Positions 53,122 through 60,818 of a DNA stretch of 60,818 bases are shown piece by piece. The stretch covers positions 1-60,818 of the forward strand of contig JANDLT010000028.1 in assembly GCA_024330265.1 (NCBI GenBank), read 5' to 3'. The notes beneath the pieces are model-generated. The model was not told where the DNA came from and searched no databases. It saw only the letters and a program-made list of their open reading frames with translations. Position numbers and translations under genes: made by a program. The stretch is from Pyrinomonadaceae bacterium MAG19_C2-C3. GTDB lineage: Bacteria; Acidobacteriota; Blastocatellia; Pyrinomonadales; Pyrinomonadaceae. Numbering within the stretch: position 1 is the stretch's first letter; every line of letters begins with the position of its first letter.

Positions 53122-54195
53122 CTACTGCGACAAACGATTCATGCGTCGTTGCGCGAAAACGGTGACGAGAATTAGGCTCACGCCGAGAAGCGCGAGGGCG
53201 AACGGAAACAGTATCGAATCTTTGAAGACCTCATAAGCCAGGTGTCCGAGATAGATATGCACGCCGAGCGCGCCGAAGATGAGAAACGTCACACGCTTTA
53301 GCTTCACGGCGAGCCAGATAAGAACGACGTTAATAAAAGCATATCCGGCGCGACCCCATTCCGAGTTGCTGTCCATCATCGTCAACCCGCCCCAGAAGGC
53401 GAGCATCCCGAACAGGTAACACCAGAAAGCGTAATCTTCCGTGCCAGACTTTAAGGTTGATTCGTGCTTGGCGCGCAAACTCCGGTCAAGCCCGTAACCG
53501 ACGGCAATCGTCAACAACCCGATGATGACACTAATCCATTCTCTGCGCTCACCGCTCAAGTAAGTCTCACGCAAAACCAGCGACGCGACATCCATCGAAA
53601 AGAACCACAACGCGAACGCGAGCGGCGCAGTGAGAAACGAGAACCTCACGAATCGTAACGCGACGAGCGCGACCATGACGGTCGCAATCTCCATCACAAT
53701 CCACGAAGCATGTATGCGCGGATAGAAACCTTCGTAAGTGCCGGGGTCGCCCGCCGCCCACAAACCCGTCATGCGTTCGACGGAATAAGTCAAAAGCGGT
53801 ACTAGACAGACGGCAACTGTGACGAGTAATCCGCCGCCGACCTTGTAACCCTTTCTTCGCAACCAGAAGCCGAGTTGCGCGGTGGCAATCATGTACACAA
53901 GCGTCGTGATGAAGATGCCGCTTGCGCCGAGTGCCTCCCACTTGTCGCCTAAGAACTACGCGCACGCCGAAATCATTAGCATCGCACCGGAATAGTAAGC
54001 GACGGTGACAGCATTGAAACCTTTGCGTTGTTCGGGCGCGCTCGGTTGTATATGCGAACCGAGTTTGCCCGCGAAGCGTTGTTCGTAGCCCCACCCGGTC
54101 AAGCGTTCGGCGTCGGCTACTGAGATGACACCTTCGAGGGCGGCGCGATTGATGTCGGCGTCGCTCAAATAAAGATCAGCCGATACGTCTTTCAT
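53122..54195 (-). pseudogene. DUF2157-family membrane protein gene with in-frame amber stop
   Basis: A 358-codon frame encodes a DUF2157-like protein (ITSVADAERLTGWGYEQ-type N-terminal helical part, then about eight membrane spans such as LLVTVAVCLVPLLTY, WISVIIGLLTIAVGYGL). A single TAG at 53956-53958 interrupts it after residue 79; both halves are in the same frame and flow smoothly across the stop. In the family a Trp is common at that position (AWF..), so a TGG to TAG change is likely. Either a recent pseudogene, a sequencing error or an unusual readthrough. It overlaps the upstream small gene by 4 nt (ATGA). Confidence 0.8.
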
Positions 54196-54380
54196 TCCCG
54201 CATCGCCTTGCTCGTTTGCGTGCTTTGCGCCGCGCGTTCCTCGTCGGTCAGTTCCGAGCGGTTCTCATCGCCCTCTGACAAGTCGGCTTTAAGTGCCGGG
54301 TCGCTTTCGGCTTCGCGCCGCCGCTCGTTCTTCTTATCAGTTCTTTCGCCGTCTTTCTTTTGCCGCGTCTTCTCCGCCAT
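54192..54380 (-). CDS. Small highly charged protein, 62 aa
   Basis: Almost every residue is charged or polar (KTRQKKDGERTDKKNERRRE, then EGDENRSELTDEERAAQS), so the protein is probably disordered. GGAGG lies 5 nt upstream of the ATG at 54380. Its stop overlaps the start of the DUF2157 gene as ATGA, implying translational coupling. Function unknown. Confidence 0.6.
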   Translation of the reverse strand: MAEKTRQKKDGERTDKKNERRREAESDPALKADLSEGDENRSELTDEERAAQSTQTSKAMRE

Positions 54381-54620
54381 ACACACCTCCGGGATTGTTA
54401 TCATACTGACTTAGCTCCTTTATAAACTGAACACCCTGATTTAGAAAGTGCGCGAACGTACATGAATATTACAATTATGTGGCGAAGCGTCGAGTTGAAC
54501 TTGGCAATGATGCGGTCGCGGTCAACAACTTCGAGAAGTCGAGTTGGATTTATGTTTATCGAGCGGGTGAATTTCGCAAAGTCTTCACCGCCGACTGAAA
54601 ACAAGGTTACGGGTATCTCC

Positions 54621-54849
54621 TAATGTCTGGACACTTTTTCGTCCCGTCAGGGACGGTTCGGTAATAGCCCAGCGATTTATCGCTGGGAACAGACGTGGAG
54701 AAGAATCAAGTCCCGTAGGGACGGCTGAATGTCCGCAAGTTCAGTCGTCCCTACGGGACTGAAAATCTGATTGCCACCGTCCCCCAGCGATAAATCGCTG
54801 GGCTATTGTCGGAAGTCCCTTCGGGACAATGAAAAGTGTCCAGACATCA
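54621..54849. repeat. Complex palindromic TAGCC-type element, copy 4
   Basis: The ends are inverted (TAATGTCTGGACACTTTTTC and GAAAAGTGTCCAGACATCA), followed inward by GTCCCGTCAGGGAC against GTCCCTTCGGGAC and by a perfect TAGCCCAGCGATTTATCGCT palindrome pair. The centre is GTCCCGTAGGGACGGCTGA with its complement around GTCCGCAAG. It is the best preserved of the four copies. An IS256 fragment starts 2 nt after its right end. Confidence 0.88.
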
Positions 54850-54850
54850 G

Positions 54851-54958
54851 CTTGATGCCTTGCAAGTTAAGATCAAGGCGGAAGGTCGCATCTCGAACAA
54901 GGCAATCTACCTTGCCATCGGCGTTAATTTGCAGGGAACTATTGACAATGCTGGCTAA
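54851..54958 (+). pseudogene. IS256-family transposase fragment
   Basis: Thirty codons read LDALQVKIKAEGRISNKAIY then LAIGVNLQG, matching the catalytic-Asp region of IS256 (mutator) transposases. Everything else of the gene is missing. It lies between the TAGCC-type repeat and the tail of a hydrolase fragment. Confidence 0.8.
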
Positions 54959-55010
54959 TCAATTCGGCAATCGCCGCCGGGTTCTCGAGCGGCAGAAGAT
55001 GAGCCACACC
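54939..55010 (-). pseudogene. C-terminal tail of an alpha/beta hydrolase-like gene
   Basis: On the minus strand this reads GVAHLLPLENPAAIAELISQ followed by a stop, like the catalytic-His end of alpha/beta hydrolases (HLLPLENP). It is out of frame with the GH1-like gene just upstream and has no body, so it is a remnant. It ends at the IS256 fragment boundary near 54940. Confidence 0.5.
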
Positions 55011-55015
55011 ACGCC

Positions 55016-56470
55016 TCACACCTCGACCTTGAGGCTCGCCGGGCGGTCTGTAATTTCAAAGACTTCACCGTGCGGGACGATGGTGATCTGCCCGAACTCT
55101 TCGAGCAGCGTGCGGTAGGCACGCCCGACCGGGCGAATCTTGCGCTTGAGGTCGAAGAGTCCGCATTCGTTCACCTTGCCCCGCTTCTTGGCTAAGCCTG
55201 TGTCCCAATCAATCTGGTCAATCAGGCTATACCATGTAAAGCCTAAAACCGGCACGCCGTCCTTACGCATTCTAAGCACGTTGACCCACTGTTTCCAGAG
55301 CCACGTCGAGCCTTCCTCCGCCTTAAAGGTGTTCGTCTCGGTGTGCATCACCGGCTTCTTATATCGTTCGTAATACTCTTTCGTGATGTGATACCAACCT
55401 AAAACATCCTCGCCCGTGCAGGTCGTACCGTCGGGCAGCAGAATCTTTTCGTTGCGACCGTAATAGTCGTTGCCCATGATTTGATAGCCGGGCGGTTCGC
55501 CCGCCATGAACCAGTCATACTCCTCGCGTGTCATGCCGTTATCCATCATGTACTGGTATACATCGGCGTCCGGTTGATGCGCGTAAAGTAAATCGAGCGA
55601 AAGCAGTCGTTGTTTATTTTCGAGCGCGACTTTCGACGACGGCGAAGCGCAGGCTTCGTGCATGTACTCGGCGGATTCGGATTGGATGATGACGCAATCG
55701 GGGCGACGTTGCGCGATGGCATGGGTGGCGAGAATGCTCGCGGCGCAGCAGTGTTTCAAAGCGGTGACGAACGCCTTATCATCTTTAAGTTGCTCGTTCC
55801 ACGCTCCGTCCTTCGCGCTCATCTTCGCGGTGACGTAGATTTCGTTGACGGGCGTGTAATAGCGCACCCACGGGTAGCGCGCGGCAACCTTGTCGGCGTA
55901 GTCGGCGAAGTGGACGGGCAGTTCGGGGTTCTGAAAATCGCCGATCCAACCCGGCACGCCGAAGTGGAGCAGATCGAGAATTGGTGTTATCCCCATGCGC
56001 TGCATCTCATTCATCACTTCGTCGGCAAACGACCAATCGAACTTGCCCGGAGCGCGATGAATCGAGTAGTACGGCAGCCCGTAGCGCAAGACCTTCAAGC
56101 CCATTTCCTGCACAAGACGTAAATCCTCTTTCCAGTGTTCGTAGTGTCCGCATTCTCTGAGTTGGTCGCGGCGAAGACGACCCTGCCTGATCATCGGGTA
56201 TGAACACTCGATGCCGGTGGCGAACATGAAATTACCGGGAAAGCCGTCGGGCAGACCAGACCCGATTGTGCCTGATGCGCCGCCGTGTTGGTCGCCCGCG
56301 TAGTCGCCGTCGCCGCGCTCCCGTTTGATGATGTGAAGGAAATCTTTCTTCACACTCCGCGCTCCGCCCGTGGCGTGTGCCTTATTGCCGTTCTGTGATT
56401 TGGCTTTCTTCACAGGCGACTTCGATGTGCGGCTTGGGGTCGCAGTTTTCTTAGGTTTGTTCTTCGTCAT
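55016..56470 (-). CDS. Glycoside hydrolase family 1-like protein
   Basis: A ~70-residue basic, Lys/Ser-rich N-terminus (no signal peptide) precedes a TIM barrel. GH1 hallmarks are YYTPVNEI with acid/base E210, MHTETN with nucleophile E378 and the aglycone-side FTWYSLIDQIDWDTG. The GH1 NEP and ENG motifs are modified (NEI, ETN), so it is a divergent member and the sugar is uncertain. It is 484 aa, transcribed after the GMC gene with a 45-nt spacer containing a hairpin. Confidence 0.82.
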   Translation of the reverse strand: MTKNKPKKTATPSRTSKSPVKKAKSQNGNKAHATGGARSVKKDFLHIIKRERGDGDYAGDQHGGASGTIGSGLPDGFPGNFMFATGIECSYPMIRQGRLRRDQLRECGHYEHWKEDLRLVQEMGLKVLRYGLPYYSIHRAPGKFDWSFADEVMNEMQRMGITPILDLLHFGVPGWIGDFQNPELPVHFADYADKVAARYPWVRYYTPVNEIYVTAKMSAKDGAWNEQLKDDKAFVTALKHCCAASILATHAIAQRRPDCVIIQSESAEYMHEACASPSSKVALENKQRLLSLDLLYAHQPDADVYQYMMDNGMTREEYDWFMAGEPPGYQIMGNDYYGRNEKILLPDGTTCTGEDVLGWYHITKEYYERYKKPVMHTETNTFKAEEGSTWLWKQWVNVLRMRKDGVPVLGFTWYSLIDQIDWDTGLAKKRGKVNECGLFDLKRKIRPVGRAYRTLLEEFGQITIVPHGEVFEITDRPASLKVEV

Positions 56471-56483
56471 AGTTATTTCGGAA

Positions 56484-56504
56484 GTCTGCTTAAATCGCAG
56501 ACTG
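56484..56504. other. Small hairpin between GMC and GH1-like genes
   Basis: AGTCTGC (56484-56490) pairs with GCAGACT (56498-56504) around a 7-nt loop in the 45-nt spacer. It might act as a processing or pausing site; no T run follows. Confidence 0.4.
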
Positions 56505-56515
56505 TCGTCATGCTT

Positions 56516-58762
56516 CTAAATTGCCGCACGCCGTGTGCGTTCGAGAAAGCAATCGGCGGTTCTTAAACTCAAAGCCATGATAGTGAGCGCAGGGTTGACG
56601 GCAAGCGCGCTCGGGAAAATCGAGTTATCGGAGATGTAAAGGTTCGGCACGTCGTGGGCGCGTCCCTCGGAGTTGACGACCGCTTCGTCCGCGTTCTCGC
56701 CCATGCGACATGTGCCGATGATGTGTGCGCTGCGCTGGTACGTCCACATCTCACGCGCACCCGCCGCCGTCCAAATTTCGCGCATCAATCTTTCGGCATG
56801 TGCGGTCATTTGTCGTTCGTTTTCACCGTTCGTGAAATGCACGCGCGGCTTCGGCAGCCCGCGCGCGTCCGGCTCATCCGATAGTTCCACATAATTGTTA
56901 GAGTAGGGCAGACAATCGCCGAGGATGTTGATGCCTGCGGTGTGGTTGTAGTCGCGCATATACTCGCGCAAACCTTCTCCCCACAACCCGCGTCCGCGTG
57001 CGACCTGTGAAGCGTATGTGACGGGCATCACGCCGATGGATTGCAAGAGGTAGCCACCCGCAAAGTCCGCGCCGAAACGCGATTGCGGGCGGTGCGTATC
57101 TTCGGAGATGAGCGAGCCGGGAATGCCCTTGTACGGGCGCACGTCCTCGTCGAACGTACCCCAGACCTGCACGCCCGTGTGTGCCATAAAGTTCTTGCCG
57201 ACCTGCCCGCTTGAGTTCGCAAGATTGCCCATGAGCAACAGGCGCGGCGTTTCAATCGCTCCGGCGCACAAGAAGACATTGCGACACTTTTGACGATGCT
57301 CCGTGCCGTCGTGAATGTATATGACGCCCGTGATGTGTTCGCGTTCGTCTTGTTCAAAACCCGTCACGAAACATTCGGCGCGAACCTCTGCGCCAAACTT
57401 GATGGCAAGCGGGATGAACGTGACATCCATGCTCGCCTTCGCGCCCGTCGTGCATCCGGCTTGGCAGAAGCCGCGATTGGTACAGGCGGCGCGCCAGCCG
57501 ATTTCCTCTTGATAGTACGGAGCGGAGAGCGCGGCGTTGGGCGCGGGCGAGGTGCGTATGCCGAGATGTTGACATGCGCGTTGCATGAGTTGCGCCGCGC
57601 CGTTTAAGGGAAGCGGTGCGAGAGGATAACCGGACTTACGCGCTCGTCCCCACGGGTAAGGTGTGGGACCGGATACGCCGAGCAAGCGTTCAAGTTCGTC
57701 ATAGTAGGGTTCGAGGTCATCGTAAGAAAGAGACCAATCAACTCCAACGCCAAACTCGGTATTGAGACGAAAATCGTCGGGTTGAGCGCGCGGCGTGTAA
57801 GCGGTGAAGTGCAAGGTCGAGCCGCCGACGCCGGTGCCGGAGTTGTTGTTGCCGAAGTGGAGCGGGTCGCGTCCGTCGCTCAAGCGTTCGTCGTTCCAGA
57901 AGAGTTTCGATTGCGCGCGTTCATCGGTCGCAAAATCTCGCGCCGGGTTCCAGTGCTTTCCGGCTTCGAGCGCGACGACCGATAAGCCTGCTTGCGCCAG
58001 TCGTGCCATGAGCGGCGCGCCGCCCGCGCCCGTTCCGATGACGACCGCGTCAACCGCTTCATGCTTCGGGTAGCTTCGCGTCTCGAACCGTTGGAGGTTT
58101 TTATCATCGTTCGCCGCATCTCCCGAATGCGCTTCACGAATCGCCGCAGGCTCACGCTCAGCCGAGTTCACGCTTCCTACACGCGGCTCCCACGGTTCGA
58201 GATTGTTGAGACCGAGCGCGCTCCACCCACGTGCGTCAGCCATTCCGACATAACCGATTTCCTCTTGCGCCAGCGGGTGGCTGTAATAAGTTTCTGTGAC
58301 TTCGGCGAGCAATTCCTCAAAAAATCTCGTCGCCGGAAGCCGCTGCCAAGTCGAACTCTGAACCGTGCCGCGTTGCACTTCGATAAGAATTTCGTCTTGC
58401 GCCGATGCGTCGAGGTCGCGGAAATCTCGCCCGAATATCTCCCGCGCGCTTTCGTCAAGTCCGCGCAAGCCGAGCCGGAAGGCATCTCTATCCGGCGGCA
58501 TCGAGTTGTAACGCCAACCGTCGGACATGTTCCCCGCAAGACGCGCGTCAATGCACGCGGCAACGTCAATGACAGGCGTGCGTTCGGGTTGCGGAATCAA
58601 ACGCGCGCACGCCGCGCGAAGCGTAGCGAATGCCGTCTCGTCAAAGAAGCGCGGCACGTAGTCTGCATCTTCTTCGAGACGTGAGCGAAGTACATCTCGC
58701 GTCGGTTGCGTGACGAGATCGGTTTCGAGCAGCGCGCGGATGGTGCCGTGTGGGTAATCCAT
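56516..58762 (-). CDS. GMC oxidoreductase fused to a gluconate 2-dehydrogenase subunit 3-like domain
   Basis: Residues 1-~195 resemble gluconate 2-dehydrogenase subunit 3 (LRAACARLIPQPERTPVID, FFEELLAEVTETYYSHPLAQ), and ~235-740 are a GMC flavoenzyme: VVIGTGAGGAPLMARLAQAG with the dinucleotide site at 243-248, STLHFTAYTP, and the catalytic H680 in RSAHIIGTCRMG and N723 in AVNPALTIMA. In other bacteria the two are separate genes forming one dehydrogenase with a cytochrome partner; here they are one 748-aa chain. Without a visible Tat or Sec signal it is presumably cytoplasmic or exported with a partner. It is preceded by an ACTATCC tandem-repeat hairpin and lacks a ribosome binding site. Confidence 0.88.
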   Translation of the reverse strand: MDYPHGTIRALLETDLVTQPTRDVLRSRLEEDADYVPRFFDETAFATLRAACARLIPQPERTPVIDVAACIDARLAGNMSDGWRYNSMPPDRDAFRLGLRGLDESAREIFGRDFRDLDASAQDEILIEVQRGTVQSSTWQRLPATRFFEELLAEVTETYYSHPLAQEEIGYVGMADARGWSALGLNNLEPWEPRVGSVNSAEREPAAIREAHSGDAANDDKNLQRFETRSYPKHEAVDAVVIGTGAGGAPLMARLAQAGLSVVALEAGKHWNPARDFATDERAQSKLFWNDERLSDGRDPLHFGNNNSGTGVGGSTLHFTAYTPRAQPDDFRLNTEFGVGVDWSLSYDDLEPYYDELERLLGVSGPTPYPWGRARKSGYPLAPLPLNGAAQLMQRACQHLGIRTSPAPNAALSAPYYQEEIGWRAACTNRGFCQAGCTTGAKASMDVTFIPLAIKFGAEVRAECFVTGFEQDEREHITGVIYIHDGTEHRQKCRNVFLCAGAIETPRLLLMGNLANSSGQVGKNFMAHTGVQVWGTFDEDVRPYKGIPGSLISEDTHRPQSRFGADFAGGYLLQSIGVMPVTYASQVARGRGLWGEGLREYMRDYNHTAGINILGDCLPYSNNYVELSDEPDARGLPKPRVHFTNGENERQMTAHAERLMREIWTAAGAREMWTYQRSAHIIGTCRMGENADEAVVNSEGRAHDVPNLYISDNSIFPSALAVNPALTIMALSLRTADCFLERTRRAAI

Positions 58763-58765
58763 AAA

Positions 58766-58861
58766 AAGATAGTGGATAGTGGATAGTGGATAGTGGATAG
58801 TTTAGGAACTTGTCTTTAACTATCCACTATCCACTATCCACTATCCACTATCCACTATCCG
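58766..58861. repeat. (GGATAGT)n inverted repeat
   Basis: About five GATAGTG units on the left (58768-58802) face about six ACTATCC units on the right (58819-58860) with a 16-nt loop. It is the cleanest example in the window of a hairpin built from one 7-nt word. It fills the spacer between the SDR and GMC genes and ends 3-5 nt from each gene. Confidence 0.9.
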
Positions 58862-58866
58862 TTAAT

Positions 58867-59742
58867 TTAGTCGCTCGACAGCTTGCCGCCGGTGACGTGG
58901 ACGAGGCTGCCGGTCATAAAGCTGCCGTCCGATGAAGCTAACAGGACGTAAGCGGGCGCGAGTTCTTCAGGTTGTCCGGGACGCTTTAAGGCGACTTCAT
59001 GCCCGAAGTTTTCAACTTCATCGGCAGGCATCGTGCCGGGAATGTTCGGCGTCCAGACGGGTCCCGGCACAACGCAGTTGACTCGTATGCCGCGCGAACC
59101 TAAGTTCAAGGCGAGCGACTTGGTGAAGAGGTGAATCGCGCCTTTCGTCGCGGTGTAATCTATGAGAAGTGGATTGCCCGTCAGCCCGACGATGCTTCCG
59201 GTATTGATGATCGCGTCGCCTTCTTTCAAGTGCGGCAAGGCGGCTTGCGCCATGTAGAAGTAGCCGAAGATATTTGTCTCGAACGTGCGGCGAAACTGTT
59301 CTTCGCTCACGTCTTCAAACTTCTCCTGCGCCTGTTGATAAGCCGCGTTGTTGACGAGGATGTTCAAACCGCCATACTCGTCAACCGTATCTTTAACCGC
59401 CGCGCGGCACGCATTGGAGTCACGCACATCCCGCTTGATGACGAGACATTGCCCGCCTTTGGCTTCGACCATGCGCTTCGTTTCGGCTGCGTCAGAATCG
59501 TTCTCGTTATAGAGAATCGCCACCTTCGCCGCTTCCATGGCAAAGGCAATCGCCACGGCGCGACCGATGCCGCTGTCCGCGCCGGTGATGAGCGCGGTTT
59601 TATCTTTGAGTTTGCCCGCCGCGCGGTAGTTCGATAAATCGCTGTCGGGCTGCAACTTCATGTCCGACTGCTTCGCCGGATACGGGAGTTGTTCGGCGTG
59701 TATGTCTTCGGCTTTCGGGCGTTGCTCGTCTGTTTTGCTCAT
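58867..59742 (-). CDS. SDR-family oxidoreductase (stress-type, YhdG/glucose dehydrogenase-like)
   Basis: The 291-aa protein has TGADSGIGRAVAIAFAMEAA with the NAD(P) site, NILVNNAAYQ, and the catalytic Tyr/Lys in YTATKGAIHLF. The ~40-residue N-terminal lead (PYPAKQSDMKLQPDSDLSNY) is typical of the YhdF/YdaD general-stress SDRs. The substrate is unknown. AAGGAG lies 8 nt upstream of the ATG. It is first in the SDR-GMC-GH1 minus-strand group and divergent from the aquaporin gene. Confidence 0.9.
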   Translation of the reverse strand: MSKTDEQRPKAEDIHAEQLPYPAKQSDMKLQPDSDLSNYRAAGKLKDKTALITGADSGIGRAVAIAFAMEAAKVAILYNENDSDAAETKRMVEAKGGQCLVIKRDVRDSNACRAAVKDTVDEYGGLNILVNNAAYQQAQEKFEDVSEEQFRRTFETNIFGYFYMAQAALPHLKEGDAIINTGSIVGLTGNPLLIDYTATKGAIHLFTKSLALNLGSRGIRVNCVVPGPVWTPNIPGTMPADEVENFGHEVALKRPGQPEELAPAYVLLASSDGSFMTGSLVHVTGGKLSSD

Positions 59743-60061
59743 TCGTATTTCTCCTTGAAATCAAGTTTCATCCCGGATGCGCCGGACGATTCTATAAACT
59801 TTCGCCTCTTAGCCACCGTGATATTATCGGAATCTACGTGAGACGAGCTGCACTCACAAGCGATTGATATTATCTACTTGCTACAAGCCGTTTTCGCTAA
59901 ACTTTTATTCCCGGACGAGGGGAAACTATGTAGAGCGGGAATGAATTAAGCGGACATCGTGATTTAGATTATGCCGGGCAATTACCGATGCAAGAGATTG
60001 CGAGGTGTAGTCGGCTTCATATGCGTGCAACGAAGGGGGAAACGCATGTGGAAGGAAGAAC
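59743..60061. other. Divergent spacer between SDR and aquaporin genes
   Basis: About 320 bp containing both promoters. I see no repeat, RNA gene or secure operator. An AAGGAAG precedes the aquaporin ATG at 60062. A short minus-strand open frame here overlaps the aquaporin gene and is not a gene. Confidence 0.5.
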
Positions 60062-60818
60062 ATGCTTGACAGGCTGAGAACTCATCGGAGCGCGTACTTG
60101 ATGGAAGGAGTCGGACTCGCCGGGTTCATCATCGGTGCGAGCCTGCTGACGACGCTGCTTGAGCATCCCGATCTGTTTGTGATGAGGAGTGAGTTGGGCT
60201 ATTACCCGTTGCTGCGCCGTGTGCCGCTTGGATTGGTGCTGGGGGCTTACATCGCGGGAGTCGTTTATCTCATCGGTAAGCGTTCGGGGGCGCATATCAA
60301 CCCGGCGGTGACGTGTGCGTTCCTGCGTCTCGGCAAAATCACAAAATGGAATGCGACGCTTTACATCCTCGCGCAGTTCGTCGGAGCGACGCTCGCCGCG
60401 TTACTGATGAGCATCGTGCTCGGCGAATTGTATTCACATCCGTCCATTCATTACGTGACGACCGTTCCGGGTAAGGGTGCGGACGCGATTGAAAAGGCGT
60501 TCATCGCCGAGTTCATTATCTCGTTTGTTTTGATGTTCGTAGTGTTGATCGTCATCAGCTCGAAGCGTCTGGAGAAGTACGCCGCCATCGTGACCGGCGT
60601 GTTGTTGGCGATCTACCTGATCATAGAAACGCCGTATTCGGGCATGAGCCTCAACCCCGCGCGGAGCTTCGGATCGGCTTTCGCCGCCGGAGAGTGGCGA
60701 GACTTATGGATTTACTTCGCCGCGCCCGTCTTGGCGATGCTCTCTGCGACCGAACTCTTCATAGTAATCAAACGGCTTTGGCTTCATAGAGCATCGTGGT
60801 TCAAAGAATGCCCCGTGT
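60062..60818 (+). CDS. Aquaporin / MIP-family channel, 3' end outside window
   Basis: The frame from ATG 60062 stays open to the window end (252 codons). Both NPA signatures are present, SGAHINPAV near residue 78 and MSLNPARSF near 200, and six hydrophobic spans can be counted. The sequence differs from textbook AqpZ in its N-terminal lead (LRTHRSAYLMEGVGLAGFII). Water or small-solute transport is inferred. The stop codon is not in the window. Its divergence from a stress-type SDR gene suggests osmotic or stress context. Confidence 0.9.
   Translation, partial: MLDRLRTHRSAYLMEGVGLAGFIIGASLLTTLLEHPDLFVMRSELGYYPLLRRVPLGLVLGAYIAGVVYLIGKRSGAHINPAVTCAFLRLGKITKWNATLYILAQFVGATLAALLMSIVLGELYSHPSIHYVTTVPGKGADAIEKAFIAEFIISFVLMFVVLIVISSKRLEKYAAIVTGVLLAIYLIIETPYSGMSLNPARSFGSAFAAGEWRDLWIYFAAPVLAMLSATELFIVIKRLWLHRASWFKECPV

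Noticed and set aside
58766..58861. Regular repeats suggestive of a CRISPR array
   Set aside because: The unit is 7 nt with no spacers, and the second half is the inverted complement; it is a hairpin of tandem words.
60017..60295. 92-aa minus-strand open frame at the right edge
   Set aside because: It is antisense to the aquaporin gene, which has both NPA motifs and runs off the window.

Overview
The window reads as chromosomal DNA of a free-living Gram-negative-type heterotroph, most plausibly an acidobacterium of the Blastocatellia type. That is inferred from secreted M28 peptidases, TolB-like propellers, DUF1015 beside serA/serC and dense intergenic palindromes; no rRNA or marker tree is available here. 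No tRNA, rRNA, CRISPR array or prophage was seen.

Layout. 0.2-6.7 kb, plus strand: an egtD-like and egtA-like pair, a FAD oxidoreductase and an RRM RNA-binding protein. 6.8-17.0 kb, minus strand: a co-directional run of DUF1015, GNAT, serA, membrane protein, SDR, serC, coiled-coil protein, TolB-like protein, DUF2569 and M28 peptidase, with serine biosynthesis at its core. 17.1-28.4 kb, mostly plus: phhB, a Thermus-type isocitrate dehydrogenase, purE-purK, two envelope enzymes (LytM/M23 and an L,D-transpeptidase), DUF2270 (minus), a PilT-like ATPase and an HExxH protein. 28.5-40.0 kb, minus: the rimP-nusA-infB-rbfA translation/transcription operon, continued by nrnA-like, accD, folC, NUDIX and CPBP genes. 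40.1-60.8 kb: a more accessory region that opens with an IS5-type remnant. It carries a LigD-type 3'-phosphoesterase domain, a serine hydrolase, a methyltransferase, YceH, small Cys-rich and DUF2237 proteins, a DUF3857/transglutaminase protein, an M28 peptidase, a YciF-like protein, a PLP decarboxylase, an aldo/keto reductase, a broken DUF2157 gene, a GH1-like enzyme, a GMC oxidoreductase fusion, an SDR and an aquaporin cut by the window end. Gene fragments (IS5, IS256, methyltransferase tail, hydrolase tail) cluster here.

The most striking feature is not a gene. About a dozen intergenic spacers consist of inverted repeats whose arms are themselves tandem copies of a short word of about 7-9 nt (for example GGATAGT, GTAGAAA, GGGGTCA/GGGGTTA). 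Each site uses a different word but the same architecture, and several abut start or stop codons, including those of rbfA, accD and purK. A second repeat class (four copies of about 215-240 bp) has long outer arms, an inner TAGCC(C) palindrome and further hairpins. Together they suggest heavy colonisation of intergenic space by hairpin elements that may act as terminators, RNA-processing sites or leader structures.
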